Positions 1 through 8,900 of a stretch of DNA of 64,000 nt are shown in pieces. The stretch lies in NCBI RefSeq assembly GCF_963678635.1, contig NC_087067.1:52072233-52136232 (forward strand), given 5' to 3'. Positions within the stretch are counted from its first letter, which is position 1. Each line of letters starts with the position of its first letter. Origin of the DNA: Symsagittifera roscoffensis. Taxonomy: Eukaryota > Xenacoelomorpha > Acoela > Convolutidae. The notes under the pieces were generated by a model that worked only from the letters and a program-made list of their open reading frames with translations, ran no database searches and was not told the origin of the DNA. The position numbers were made by a program, and so were the translations under genes.

Positions 1-1176
1 TTGTGTGTCTGTTAGTGCTTCTGAAATAATGTGATCAAACTTTCGGTCGAAGATGTTTAGTGTAAATATATATGGTGTCTTGATGAAAAATTTCTCGGTA
101 ATTTGTGGATTAGCGAAGCGATCGTCGTCTAAGAATTGATCTTGGTTAGCTCTGATGATGTTGTGATCATAGTATTCGAGTGTATATTCGTTAGCTCTAG
201 GTGCAGTGTGTGTTTTTAGTGATTTTTTATATCCAACGTAAGTAAATTGTCTAGCGGTTAGTGGTGTAGTGAGTCGATATAGCATGTCCGTATTTCGCTC
301 TATATCGATGTGAGTGTTAGATAAAGGTAAGCAAAGAGGGTTAGTAAAATGATAATATGAGGTCCAAGAGAGAGTGGGCATTAAAACGTATTCATCTACA
401 AAGTTGCGTGTTTCGTTAGTGTCGTGGGGGGTGTTTAAGGTGTATTGTGGGAATGAGGGTAAGGTGATGGCTAAAAATTCTTTTGTGTTAGTATGCTTGG
501 GGTGGTTGATGTATTCACGGGCTGTTCCTGGTTTTGCTGGGAAAGGATGGTTGGGGAACTTTCTTTTAAAAGTGCGGTAAGCTCTATTAGTGTTGAGTGA
601 AGATTCAGTTGATGTGGATGATGGTGCTAATGATTCAGTATAATTTGAAGAGGGTGTAGGGGTAGGGGGGTTGGATGAATTTATTGTGGAGGAGATTTGG
701 TTTATTGTTGGGGTATGGAGGTGGTAGGGTTGTTGTTGAAGGGTAATAAAATTATCTAGCTCTGGGGAGATTCGGGGGGTGTCTGGAGAATGAGATGATT
801 GGTCAGAATGAAGTGAGGAGTAGGTTGGGGTAACTTGGGAAGCATAAGAGGGTGTGGAAGTGATTGGGTCAGGGTTATTGGATAATATGGGTTGAAAAGG
901 GGGTTGAGAAAAATTAGAAGAGTTATGAAAATTATTGGATGGGGATGGTTCTGAGTCGGCAAATTCATCGGGGGTTTCAATATTCGGGTTATTTAGCTGT
1001 GAGATGGAGTATAAAACTGAGATGTGTGAATTAGTGTCGGAATTCATGCCTGATGTTACATTACTAGATGGAAAATCGGGTGGCGGAAAAGCAAAAAGTG
1101 GTATTATTGGGATTGGAGAGGTAAGATTGGTTGGGTGGGAATTTGATCGGTGTAGTGATCCAAGTTGGCGGCTCAT
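1..1176 (-). CDS. 3'-terminal ORF of the retroelement, unknown function, open at window edge
   Basis: An uninterrupted frame of 392 codons runs from an ATG at 1174-1176 to the left edge of the window; I checked it line by line and found no stop. The ATG overlaps the env stop codon as ATGA, which suggests coupled termination and reinitiation. Roughly the first 200 residues are rich in Ser, Pro, Thr and Asn and look disordered. From about residue 205 composition changes to a globular-looking domain with aromatic residues (motifs SWTSYYHFTNP and FTYVGYKK) and many charged positions. There is no clear signal peptide or transmembrane segment in the visible part. I do not recognise the family. Its place after env resembles the accessory or 3' ORFs of complex retroviruses, but that is only positional. 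Confidence 0.75.
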   Translation of the reverse strand, partial: MSRQLGSLHRSNSHPTNLTSPIPIIPLFAFPPPDFPSSNVTSGMNSDTNSHISVLYSISQLNNPNIETPDEFADSEPSPSNNFHNSSNFSQPPFQPILSNNPDPITSTPSYASQVTPTYSSLHSDQSSHSPDTPRISPELDNFITLQQQPYHLHTPTINQISSTINSSNPPTPTPSSNYTESLAPSSTSTESSLNTNRAYRTFKRKFPNHPFPAKPGTAREYINHPKHTNTKEFLAITLPSFPQYTLNTPHDTNETRNFVDEYVLMPTLSWTSYYHFTNPLCLPLSNTHIDIERNTDMLYRLTTPLTARQFTYVGYKKSLKTHTAPRANEYTLEYYDHNIIRANQDQFLDDDRFANPQITEKFFIKTPYIFTLNIFDRKFDHIISEALTDTQ

Positions 1177-3791
1177 CGTGGGCTAAAAAAATGATTATTT
1201 TGAGACTGAAAAGCGGTGGTATGGGGTTGTTCAATAATTTGTTCATAAGTATTTTGATCTTGTGACTGGTGTGTCATTATATGTTGGATGGGACTTTGTG
1301 ATGTGGTGAGTCGAAAATTTGGATTATGTGTGATGGCTAAATTTCGAAAATTTCGTGGGACTAGGGATAGTGGATGGTTATTTGGTAGGGGTGGTAATTG
1401 TGGTGCCGTTGGCGTTATGTCTACATTGTTATGTTCTTCGTCGTATGTATTTTGTCGTGTTGCTATTTTTGTGTCATATTCTTTTATTTGTGCGTCTAAA
1501 AGAATTTTGTTTATAGATGTAGAAAAGATTCCAAAAAATCCTGCAAAGAGTATGCGTGCTACGCTTGCTTGTCTGTTTACTTGTGTGTGTATAGCACATG
1601 TGTTGTAGATTCCTTTTAAAAGTGAGAAAAGAAATCCAATAAAGTTAAACATTGCGTATAAAATAGTCAATTTTTCTAAGATGTAGTAGGGCCATCCTAG
1701 AAAATCGAGGATCTCATTTTTGAGTGTAACAAAGCTAAAAATGTTAATTGGTGATATATCTTGGGGACGGTATTTTTCACCGTTTAGATATATATAATCT
1801 TTAATGTCTTTAAAATATCCGCTATAGTCTTGCGTGTAGATATCGGCAAATCCTGCGGTTTCTGCAAGTTTGCGTAAATTTTGATCTATTGATTGTCTTT
1901 GTATAGTGTCCATTTGTGTTAATAATTCTTGGAATTGTTGTGTTCTAATGTGATGTTGAATATCTGATTTTGAATAGATTCCTATTGATTGTAAGTCTAT
2001 ATTTGGGTTTCGAGCAATAGCGCGAATGCTTTCTGGTGAAAATTTTTTGAGTGATTGCATTAATGTGGGATATGGAGTGAGAAGATAATATTTATTTTCA
2101 TCAGGGTTTAGTTGTACTACATTGTGGCTGTTTTCTGATCCACATGGGACTGCGGTATCCCAGAAATAGGTTCTTCGTGAAAGTGTATCTACGAAATGTA
2201 CTTTATTCTTATAAAAGATAGGGATTCTTTTATAACATCGTTTATCTTCAAAAACGTATAGTGGTGATACTTTTTTAGTACAAGTATAAAACCATAAGAT
2301 GTTTCCTTCATAGTCTAAAAAATTTGATCTATTTCCAGATAATAAGTATCCTGCATAGGGTATTTTTAATACTGCTAGTGCAAGTGATTGTAATATTTGT
2401 GTTCGTTCTAATTCGCATAGTTGGTGTAGTGTTTCTAATTCGGAGAGTGACATTTCTTGAAAAATTCGGCTAATTGTATAATCTAGTTTCATATCTAAAT
2501 GAATATCATAGTGGATATTACCGAAATATGTAGTATTCATTAGTGATAATTCTTGTAAGCGTGTGCTTCTGGTGTCATGGGGTTTTAGATGTCCACCAGG
2601 TTGTCCGTTGCTTTTTTCAAAATTAACTGGTATATAGGATGTTCCTTCGTTTGGAGGATGACCTGTGGCATATGGGTCAAGTTTTATTTTTCCAGTGGTC
2701 ATGTCGAATCCTTTTTCGTATTCAACTAATATTTCAGAGTATTGTGTTCTGTGAAGTGGATTCCTGTATTTACATGCAAGTTCTGTTTCTTGATATATTT
2801 GAAAACGTGTCAATTTATTTTCTATATTGTGTATGTTTCTAAAATTAGTACTTTGTTTTCGTGATGGATGTACTTGTTCATATGGAATTGATTGTATAAA
2901 GTATTTTTCGTGAAATTTTATCATACGAACGTGTATTCTTGCTACTTGAAATGTTGTACATGTATCTTCGGGGAACCAAACAATTGTTGCTTGTGTTCTC
3001 GTTGTAGGGTCGCAATAACCTTGATCATTTTTACAAGGTAATCGGATTCCTTGATAGATCATTGTATTATCTGATAAATCTCGTGTTAGTTGTATTTTTT
3101 CGAGTTGTATTTTCCAATCGAAAAACATTATTTCTTGGTATCCTTTATTTTTTGTGTCTGCTTTGCAGTTTGATGGGTCATTTATACCAATGTGTGGTAT
3201 CCAATGTTTATCGTGTAGGTCATAGGTTAATCGTCCGTGTGCGCCGTTATACGGGTATTTTTCGTCTAGTTTTATATGTCCTTGGTGTCTTTCAAGTTGT
3301 GATTGATGTACAGAGTCTGAAAAAACTTGAAAATTAACTAACTTTCTTGCGGAGTTTTTATTTTGTGTGATGTTTAGTCTAAGTAATTCACTTTTACAAT
3401 CGTCGGGATTGAGATGTAAAAGACGTTCTATATTACTCTGATAGAATGATTCATGGTCAAGTCGGTTTTTGTTTCCGTTCGAGACTTGTGAACAATGTAC
3501 TTTCTTTTCGGAAAATGTTGCTGTGAATTTATAACCTGTAACTGTTGTTGCTCGGGCTTTTGAATAGAGTGTTGCTATTACATCTGTGGTTTCTATAGCT
3601 TGTGGTTCTGTTTCACATTGTGATACTTGATTTATTGCATATTTATGTAGTGTTTTTTGTTCATTTTCTTCACAATCGTAATGTGTTACTAATAAATCTT
3701 GTGGTCCTGTACGAGGGGAAGGGTTTATGTTTTGATTTGAGATTACTAGAAAAAGGAGTTGGAGAAAAATTAATAATTTTAGAATATACAT
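1173..3791 (-). CDS. env: Envelope glycoprotein (env), 872 aa
   Basis: ATG at 3789-3791. Residues 1-20 form a hydrophobic signal peptide (MYILKLLIFLQLLFLVIS). A long Cys-containing ectodomain with several N-x-S/T sites follows. A strong hydrophobic segment at about residues 703-728 is the likely membrane anchor and a second short one (RILFAGFFGIFS) lies near 748. The remaining tail of about 100 residues is rich in Gln, Asn and Pro. A segment with a CY...IP...F.D..R pattern and paired cysteines in the second half reminds me of glycoproteins of chu-like viruses (Jingchuvirales) that have been captured by LTR elements; this is a tentative family call made without a search. The ORF is intact. Its start lies 13 nt inside the preceding frame and its TGA overlaps the next ORF's ATG. 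Confidence 0.75.
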   Translation of the reverse strand: MYILKLLIFLQLLFLVISNQNINPSPRTGPQDLLVTHYDCEENEQKTLHKYAINQVSQCETEPQAIETTDVIATLYSKARATTVTGYKFTATFSEKKVHCSQVSNGNKNRLDHESFYQSNIERLLHLNPDDCKSELLRLNITQNKNSARKLVNFQVFSDSVHQSQLERHQGHIKLDEKYPYNGAHGRLTYDLHDKHWIPHIGINDPSNCKADTKNKGYQEIMFFDWKIQLEKIQLTRDLSDNTMIYQGIRLPCKNDQGYCDPTTRTQATIVWFPEDTCTTFQVARIHVRMIKFHEKYFIQSIPYEQVHPSRKQSTNFRNIHNIENKLTRFQIYQETELACKYRNPLHRTQYSEILVEYEKGFDMTTGKIKLDPYATGHPPNEGTSYIPVNFEKSNGQPGGHLKPHDTRSTRLQELSLMNTTYFGNIHYDIHLDMKLDYTISRIFQEMSLSELETLHQLCELERTQILQSLALAVLKIPYAGYLLSGNRSNFLDYEGNILWFYTCTKKVSPLYVFEDKRCYKRIPIFYKNKVHFVDTLSRRTYFWDTAVPCGSENSHNVVQLNPDENKYYLLTPYPTLMQSLKKFSPESIRAIARNPNIDLQSIGIYSKSDIQHHIRTQQFQELLTQMDTIQRQSIDQNLRKLAETAGFADIYTQDYSGYFKDIKDYIYLNGEKYRPQDISPINIFSFVTLKNEILDFLGWPYYILEKLTILYAMFNFIGFLFSLLKGIYNTCAIHTQVNRQASVARILFAGFFGIFSTSINKILLDAQIKEYDTKIATRQNTYDEEHNNVDITPTAPQLPPLPNNHPLSLVPRNFRNLAITHNPNFRLTTSQSPIQHIMTHQSQDQNTYEQIIEQPHTTAFQSQNNHFFSPR

Positions 3792-4915
3792 GTGTATGAT
3801 AATCCTGAGTATGGATTATAAAATGTAATGTAGCCAATTGTGTTTTTGGTATATCTGTCGTATTTGTATATTACTTCAGTAGTTATAAACGGTGGTGGTA
3901 GTGATTGAGCTGTTATGTTAGGTGGATTTAATGGGTAGGGATGTTGGGTAATATTATTTAACTTAACTGTGATTTCAAACTTTAATTGTAAACTGTTTTG
4001 TTGGAGTATTTGAATATTGTGATCACGGATATCGTTGTGAATATCTTGGCGATATTGTAATCTATTAAGTGCCCAGTTATGAAGGCGGTTACTTTCTTGA
4101 TGTTGTCCAAATAATGGTGGAGGTGCTGTAAATGTATTCCAATCTAGTCTTAAAGGAATATTTATTGATGATTGTTCTCGATATCTGGCGTCGAGATTAT
4201 TTGGAAAATTTAAGTTAAAAGGTGGTGGTGAAATCTGGCTTATTGATGGTGTTGATGGTAGTGATAATGTTTCTGGTAGTGATGAGGATGTTGTTGTATC
4301 CGTAGAAATATCTATTGGATTTTTGACTAAATTTAATTCACCTTGTGTAAATGAATGTGTTGTCCAATATGGTAGTCGTGATGCCTGGTTTGGGGGGTTA
4401 AAGGGATTTTCACGTATTTGTTCAGATGTTGGTGTTGAACCTAAGTAATCTGATGGTAGGCTTGAGGTGCTACGTTGTGAAAGAAGCGTAGGGGTTTCTG
4501 GTAATATACCAATGGGGTTTTCTGGAGTGTTTTGTGATGGGGATTGAGGTATATCAAAATGAACTCGGGGAGTTTGAAAATTTCTGTTTCGTCGAGGATG
4601 TATAATTTGTCTATTTATTTCGACTGTATTTTGGTTTTGACTAGGATTTCTTATTCTACTTAGTTCTTGTGGTAGTGTTGGGTATAGGTTATATGTTGGT
4701 TCGCTTAAAGGTGCTTGTCGTTGAACTGGTTCTAGTGGTTCTGATAAACGAGCATGTCGTTCTTCAAAAGTGTATGGATTGTCTTGAAAAGAAATTCGTG
4801 TAGATGTTTGAGGATTTTGAGTAATTGAAGGTGGTGTTTGGTTATCTTGGGATGTTGTCGGTGAAGACTGACTTTGTGACTGTTGGGTAGCAATTTTTGA
4901 TGGATTTTTGAATTG
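3779..4915 (-). CDS. 378-codon reading frame with no start codon (probable spliced product)
   Basis: Starting just after an in-frame TAA at 4916-4918, the frame stays open for 378 codons to a TAA at 3779-3781 that lies inside the start of env. I translated every line and found no ATG, TTG or GTG codon in this frame, so it cannot begin translation by itself. The product is rich in Gln, Ser, Pro and Thr in its first 230 residues. The last 150 residues look folded (motifs PLRLDWNTFT and VIYKYDRYTKN). Acceptor-like AGs on the minus strand occur at 4880-4881 (CCCAACAG), 4872-4873 (ACAAAG) and 4868-4869. Splicing from an upstream donor is the simplest explanation. The function is unknown. Confidence 0.7.
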   Translation of the reverse strand, partial: QFKNPSKIATQQSQSQSSPTTSQDNQTPPSITQNPQTSTRISFQDNPYTFEERHARLSEPLEPVQRQAPLSEPTYNLYPTLPQELSRIRNPSQNQNTVEINRQIIHPRRNRNFQTPRVHFDIPQSPSQNTPENPIGILPETPTLLSQRSTSSLPSDYLGSTPTSEQIRENPFNPPNQASRLPYWTTHSFTQGELNLVKNPIDISTDTTTSSSLPETLSLPSTPSISQISPPPFNLNFPNNLDARYREQSSINIPLRLDWNTFTAPPPLFGQHQESNRLHNWALNRLQYRQDIHNDIRDHNIQILQQNSLQLKFEITVKLNNITQHPYPLNPPNITAQSLPPPFITTEVIYKYDRYTKNTIGYITFYNPYSGLSYTCIF

Positions 4916-4920
4916 TTACT

Positions 4921-5109
4921 TTAGTGGGAAGGTTTATGTTTATTATAATATTCTTCCAAAAAAAGAATTAGAAGGATTGTTGCTAGGGCAAATGTGAAGA
5001 TTGCTTTCTTTATACATTTACATATTGTCAAAATGAGGGATGATAAGAATGCTATGAAAATTACAAATAATAAAAAAATATCAGTTCTACTGAAAATTTT
5101 TCGTATCAT
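4921..5109 (-). CDS. Small two-helix membrane protein, 62 aa
   Basis: ATG at 5107-5109. Two hydrophobic stretches, about residues 10-28 (IFLLFVIFIAFLSSLIL) and 36-50 (AIFTFALATILLILFL), are separated by a short Cys/Lys loop, and the C-terminus is hydrophilic. The start codon overlaps the stop of the upstream 76-aa ORF as ATGA. Size and topology recall viroporin-like accessory proteins, but there is no sequence motif to confirm that. It lies between gag-pol and the start-less ORF and is on the same strand as all other element genes. Confidence 0.5.
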   Translation of the reverse strand: MIRKIFSRTDIFLLFVIFIAFLSSLILTICKCIKKAIFTFALATILLILFLEEYYNKHKPSH

Positions 5110-5336
5110 TTAGACAAGTTATATGAATCGTACCTGTGGATGTAATCAAGGGTTTTGGAAAGTTGGAGGAATAGTTCGAGTATGGTGTAGAAAATTAAAA
5201 AAATGTTACAAAAAAAGATTAGGATTATTAGAAAAGATTCAAGTATATCAAAAAGAAATATTATAAAGGTTTCAAGTATTGTAAAAAAATGTTTAAAATT
5301 TATGAGTATTTGAGTAACTGATTGAGAGAAGAGCAT
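5106..5336 (-). CDS. Small hydrophobic protein, 76 aa
   Basis: An ORF with extreme Phe, Ile and Leu content; nearly the whole chain from residue 15 to 60 could be membrane embedded, with a hydrophilic end (DYIHRYDSYNLSK). It ends in an ATGA overlap with the next small membrane ORF, so the two look like a translationally coupled pair. AT-rich DNA read on this strand easily yields Phe/Ile/Leu, so composition alone is weak evidence. The overlap and the strand agreement are the main support. No family recognised. Confidence 0.4.
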   Translation of the reverse strand: MLFSQSVTQILINFKHFFTILETFIIFLFDILESFLIILIFFCNIFLIFYTILELFLQLSKTLDYIHRYDSYNLSK

Positions 5337-5934
5337 TTAAGAAATGATCTCTTGGTCGAATATTTTTTGCTGTTCGAGGCGATTTTCTAGTGTGGTCGGA
5401 TTATTTATTAGTTTTTTGACAAGTGGGTTGAGTTTTGTAAAAAATTGTTGGGGGCAATTTTCATGGTGATTGGGAGGTCGTCTTTTTCTTTATTTTTGTT
5501 TGTCAAATGATCCGGGGTATGGTGAGATTTTTATACTTTAGGCTAATTAAAATGTTCATTTTGTTACTTTAGGCTAAGTTAACAAATTTGCTTTGGGGGT
5601 ATTCGTGGTCTGAGTTGGGGAAATATTGTTGATCTTTGGGTTATTAGATAAGGGAGGGGTACGGTATTATGGTGATATTTATTTTAGTTGTCAAGTTGGA
5701 GTGGTTTGCTTATTTTTGACCTGGAGGTCGTAAAGTTATAGTTATAGATGTGCCTGGAGTTCTATATGATTCGTCTAATTGGTCTTAGTTTGAGTTAGAG
5801 AAAGTGACGGATTGGATGAATCCTATTGGTCTATTTTGAACTAGAATTATTACGTACTTGTCAGCATGTTATTTTGAAAAATGTAAATGGAAAATGTTTC
5901 GGAGGTTTCAAGATTGTGAAGTATAATGTTAAAA
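5337..5934 (-). other. Intergenic segment between gag-pol and the small membrane ORFs
   Basis: About 600 bases with stops in all minus frames that I followed. It contains a symmetric motif at about 5532-5574: two copies of TACTTTAGGCTAA flanking the palindrome AAAATGTTCATTTT. It may hold splice acceptors or a regulatory element for the downstream subgenomic RNAs; nothing else is recognised. Confidence 0.4.
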
Positions 5935-8900
5935 TTACTTTTGAAATTCCACTTTCTTTAAAATTTTAGATTGGGGGATGAATATTTTATAGTTTTTACG
6001 TGGTTGATTTCGGAGTCTTGTTGTTTTTCTATTTTCTGATTTGTCGATTTGTTCTTGGGGTATTATTTGTTCGGTCATTTTTTTATTTTTTCTTTGTTTT
6101 GGGGATTCTTTATGGTTTTGTGTATTGTTTTTGGTGGCGGTTGGTTTTGTGTTTTGATTTTCGGTGGGGTTATCATTTTGTTCTGTGTTTTTCAGATGTG
6201 GTTCATTTTGAATGATTTTTAATCCTGTGAAAGAATATAATTGAGTTAATTCGCGGAGTGCGTATTCTTTTGGGTAATAAGGTAATAGGTTGTTTCGATG
6301 TTGAACGATTTCTTTTTTGTTTGAGTCGGTAATTTTATATGTGACATCAGTGGGTTTTGCAATTATTTGGTATGGTCCTTTTCGAAGGGGTTGTAATTTT
6401 TTAGAAATTCCTTTTTGAGTATTAAAATTAGGTATTAAAACAAATGTTCCAATTTTTAATTCGGAGGCTGGTGTAAAACGTGAATTGATTTGTTCATTAA
6501 TGTTTTGTCTTTGTAATAACTTTTTTGTTATTTTTTGATAAATTTCATTGTGTTTTTTATCTCTATTTAGAATCCATTCGGTGTGTGTACCGGAGGCTAG
6601 TTTAAGAATTTGTGGGTGATGAAAATGATCTTCATCGTGTGTATGTAAAGGTAGGTTATAACAAATTGAGTCTTTATTTGGTTGACAATAACCTTGTGCG
6701 TTTTTATGAGAATTTGCTGTAAACATTATTGGTTTGCGTGGCTTTTGGTTAAAAACCATTTCGTATGGTGACATTCCTAAAGTTGTCGTAATTTGTGAAT
6801 TATATGCTAAGGGAAATAATTTTACATCTGCTGACCATTCGGTATATTTTGTATCATTTCCGTTGATGATACATCTAAGATATTCTTGTAATGAACGGTT
6901 CATACCTTCGACTAAGCCGTTTGTCCAAGGTGCATGAGATGTACGTGGTTTGTGTTTAATGTTGTATAAATGACATAGTGTGATAATTTCATTATTTATG
7001 AATTCTGTACCGTTGTCTGTAACTAAAATTTCTGGTAGTCCGAATTTTGCTATCCAGTGTTCATAGAGTGTTGTGTAAGCGTAATAAGCGTTACAATGTG
7101 GTACTGGGTTAAGTGCTACATAATGTGTAAATGCGTCAACAATTACCATAATGTAGGAGTTTCCTTCGGATGAGGGTGAAATTGGTCCTTTGGTATCAAA
7201 TGAGATACGATGGTTAAAGTACAAGCTTTGTCCTTTAAAATCTTGTTTTTGTGCTATTTGTTTTTGATTTGGGTAAGGTTTATTTAGTTGACATACTATA
7301 CAGTCATTGCATAGTACTTTTATCCAAATTGGTGCATTTGGGAAGTAAAAATTTTGTATAAAATTTGAATATGTTTTTTCTGATCCAGAGTGTCCTTTAA
7401 TATTTTGTGTATGTGAAATATTAAAAGCTATAAGAATCATACTTAAAGGGAGACAGGGAACTGTAGATTCATTCAGGTTATACTCTAAAAGGTCTGTATT
7501 TTCGTTAATTGTTGTGTTGTTAAATTTGCGAAAGTATCGGAGGAGTGTTTTGTTTCCTAGAATGGTTGAATCTGCCTTGACAGGTTTAGTTTTATATTTG
7601 TGCCATGATTTTAGTTGTCTAATTATCGGGTCAAGATTTTGATATTGTTTCAGTGTTGAAATTGTAATTGTTTCTGTTGGAGGGAGAAAAATGTTTTCAA
7701 TTTCGAATTTAGATAAGGGTATTGTATCAAGTGGGTCGTGAAGGTCAAAAACTTGATTTATTGTGTATTTTGAATCATTTGTTTGTGGTCCTGATAAATT
7801 TATTTTATCAGTTAAATTTTCTTTTTCAATTAGTGGAAAATGGTCTTTTTTAGGCGGGTGTTGTTTTGTTCGTTTTTGTTGGGTGTTATTTTTTATCCAT
7901 TGAGAATATGGGATTGGTTTGAAAGTTGATGTTCCAAGTAGATCAACTTCATAATGATTATTTTGACAATCTAAATAAAGTGGGAAATGTTGTAAATTAT
8001 TTATTTGCGATTGTTCAATATCAGTTTTTACTGCATATTTGCATTCCAATCGGGGTGATGTTTCGTTTTCTGCAAGGTAGAATTTTATGTTTTTGGGTAT
8101 TTCAACTGTTGTTTTTCGTGTAAGTAATTCAGGTGGTGTATTTCGACTTAAGGTGTCTGGTAATGCAAGATTTTTTCCTGCAGTCCAAACTATATGTAAG
8201 TTTGGAAATTTCATTAGAATTAGTTGAAATCTGTAAACTCGGTGGTTTGGGTTAGATTTTTGTGTAAAGAGAAAGATGATTGGTTTATGGTCTGTGAATA
8301 GAACTGTTGGATGTTTTGATCCAAGTATCAGAAATTCATATTCTGTCAGTGTATATATTATGGCTGTACATTCTCTCATTAGAGTTGAGAGTCGTAGCTC
8401 TGCTTGAGTGAATAATCGAGAATTTGCTGATATGAGGTTCATTTTATTTGTACCATTATGTGATTGTAATAGTGCTGCACCGATGCCAAAGTTCGAAGCA
8501 TCGCACATTGCATAAAATGGTTGATTTGAATCTGGAATTGTGTTTGAAATTTGTTCAGTTAAAAGTTTCTTTATTTCTTCAAATCGTGTTTGATGTTCTG
8601 TGTTCCATTCAAAATTATTTTGTTGTCTAAGGATGTTATAAAATGGTCGTAGATATAATTGCATTTTATAAACATATTTACTTAAAAAGTTTAACATTCC
8701 AAGAAATTCTTGGATTTTCTTTTTATTTGTTGGTGGTTGAAGTTTTTGAATAGCGTCAATGCGTGATTTCAATGGAGTGATTGTTTTTCTTTCTATATTA
8801 TGTCCTAAGAATTTAACTCTTGTCAAAAAGAAGTGTGATTTATCGGGGGCGGCCTTCAGATTTTCGTTCTGAAGTATTTGGTGATATTTTTCTAAAACAT

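Noticed and set aside
1288-1608. Plus-strand ORFs inside the giant element
   Set aside because: They are antisense to intact env, gag-pol or accessory frames and have Cys/Phe/Val-rich compositions typical of reverse-complemented coding DNA.
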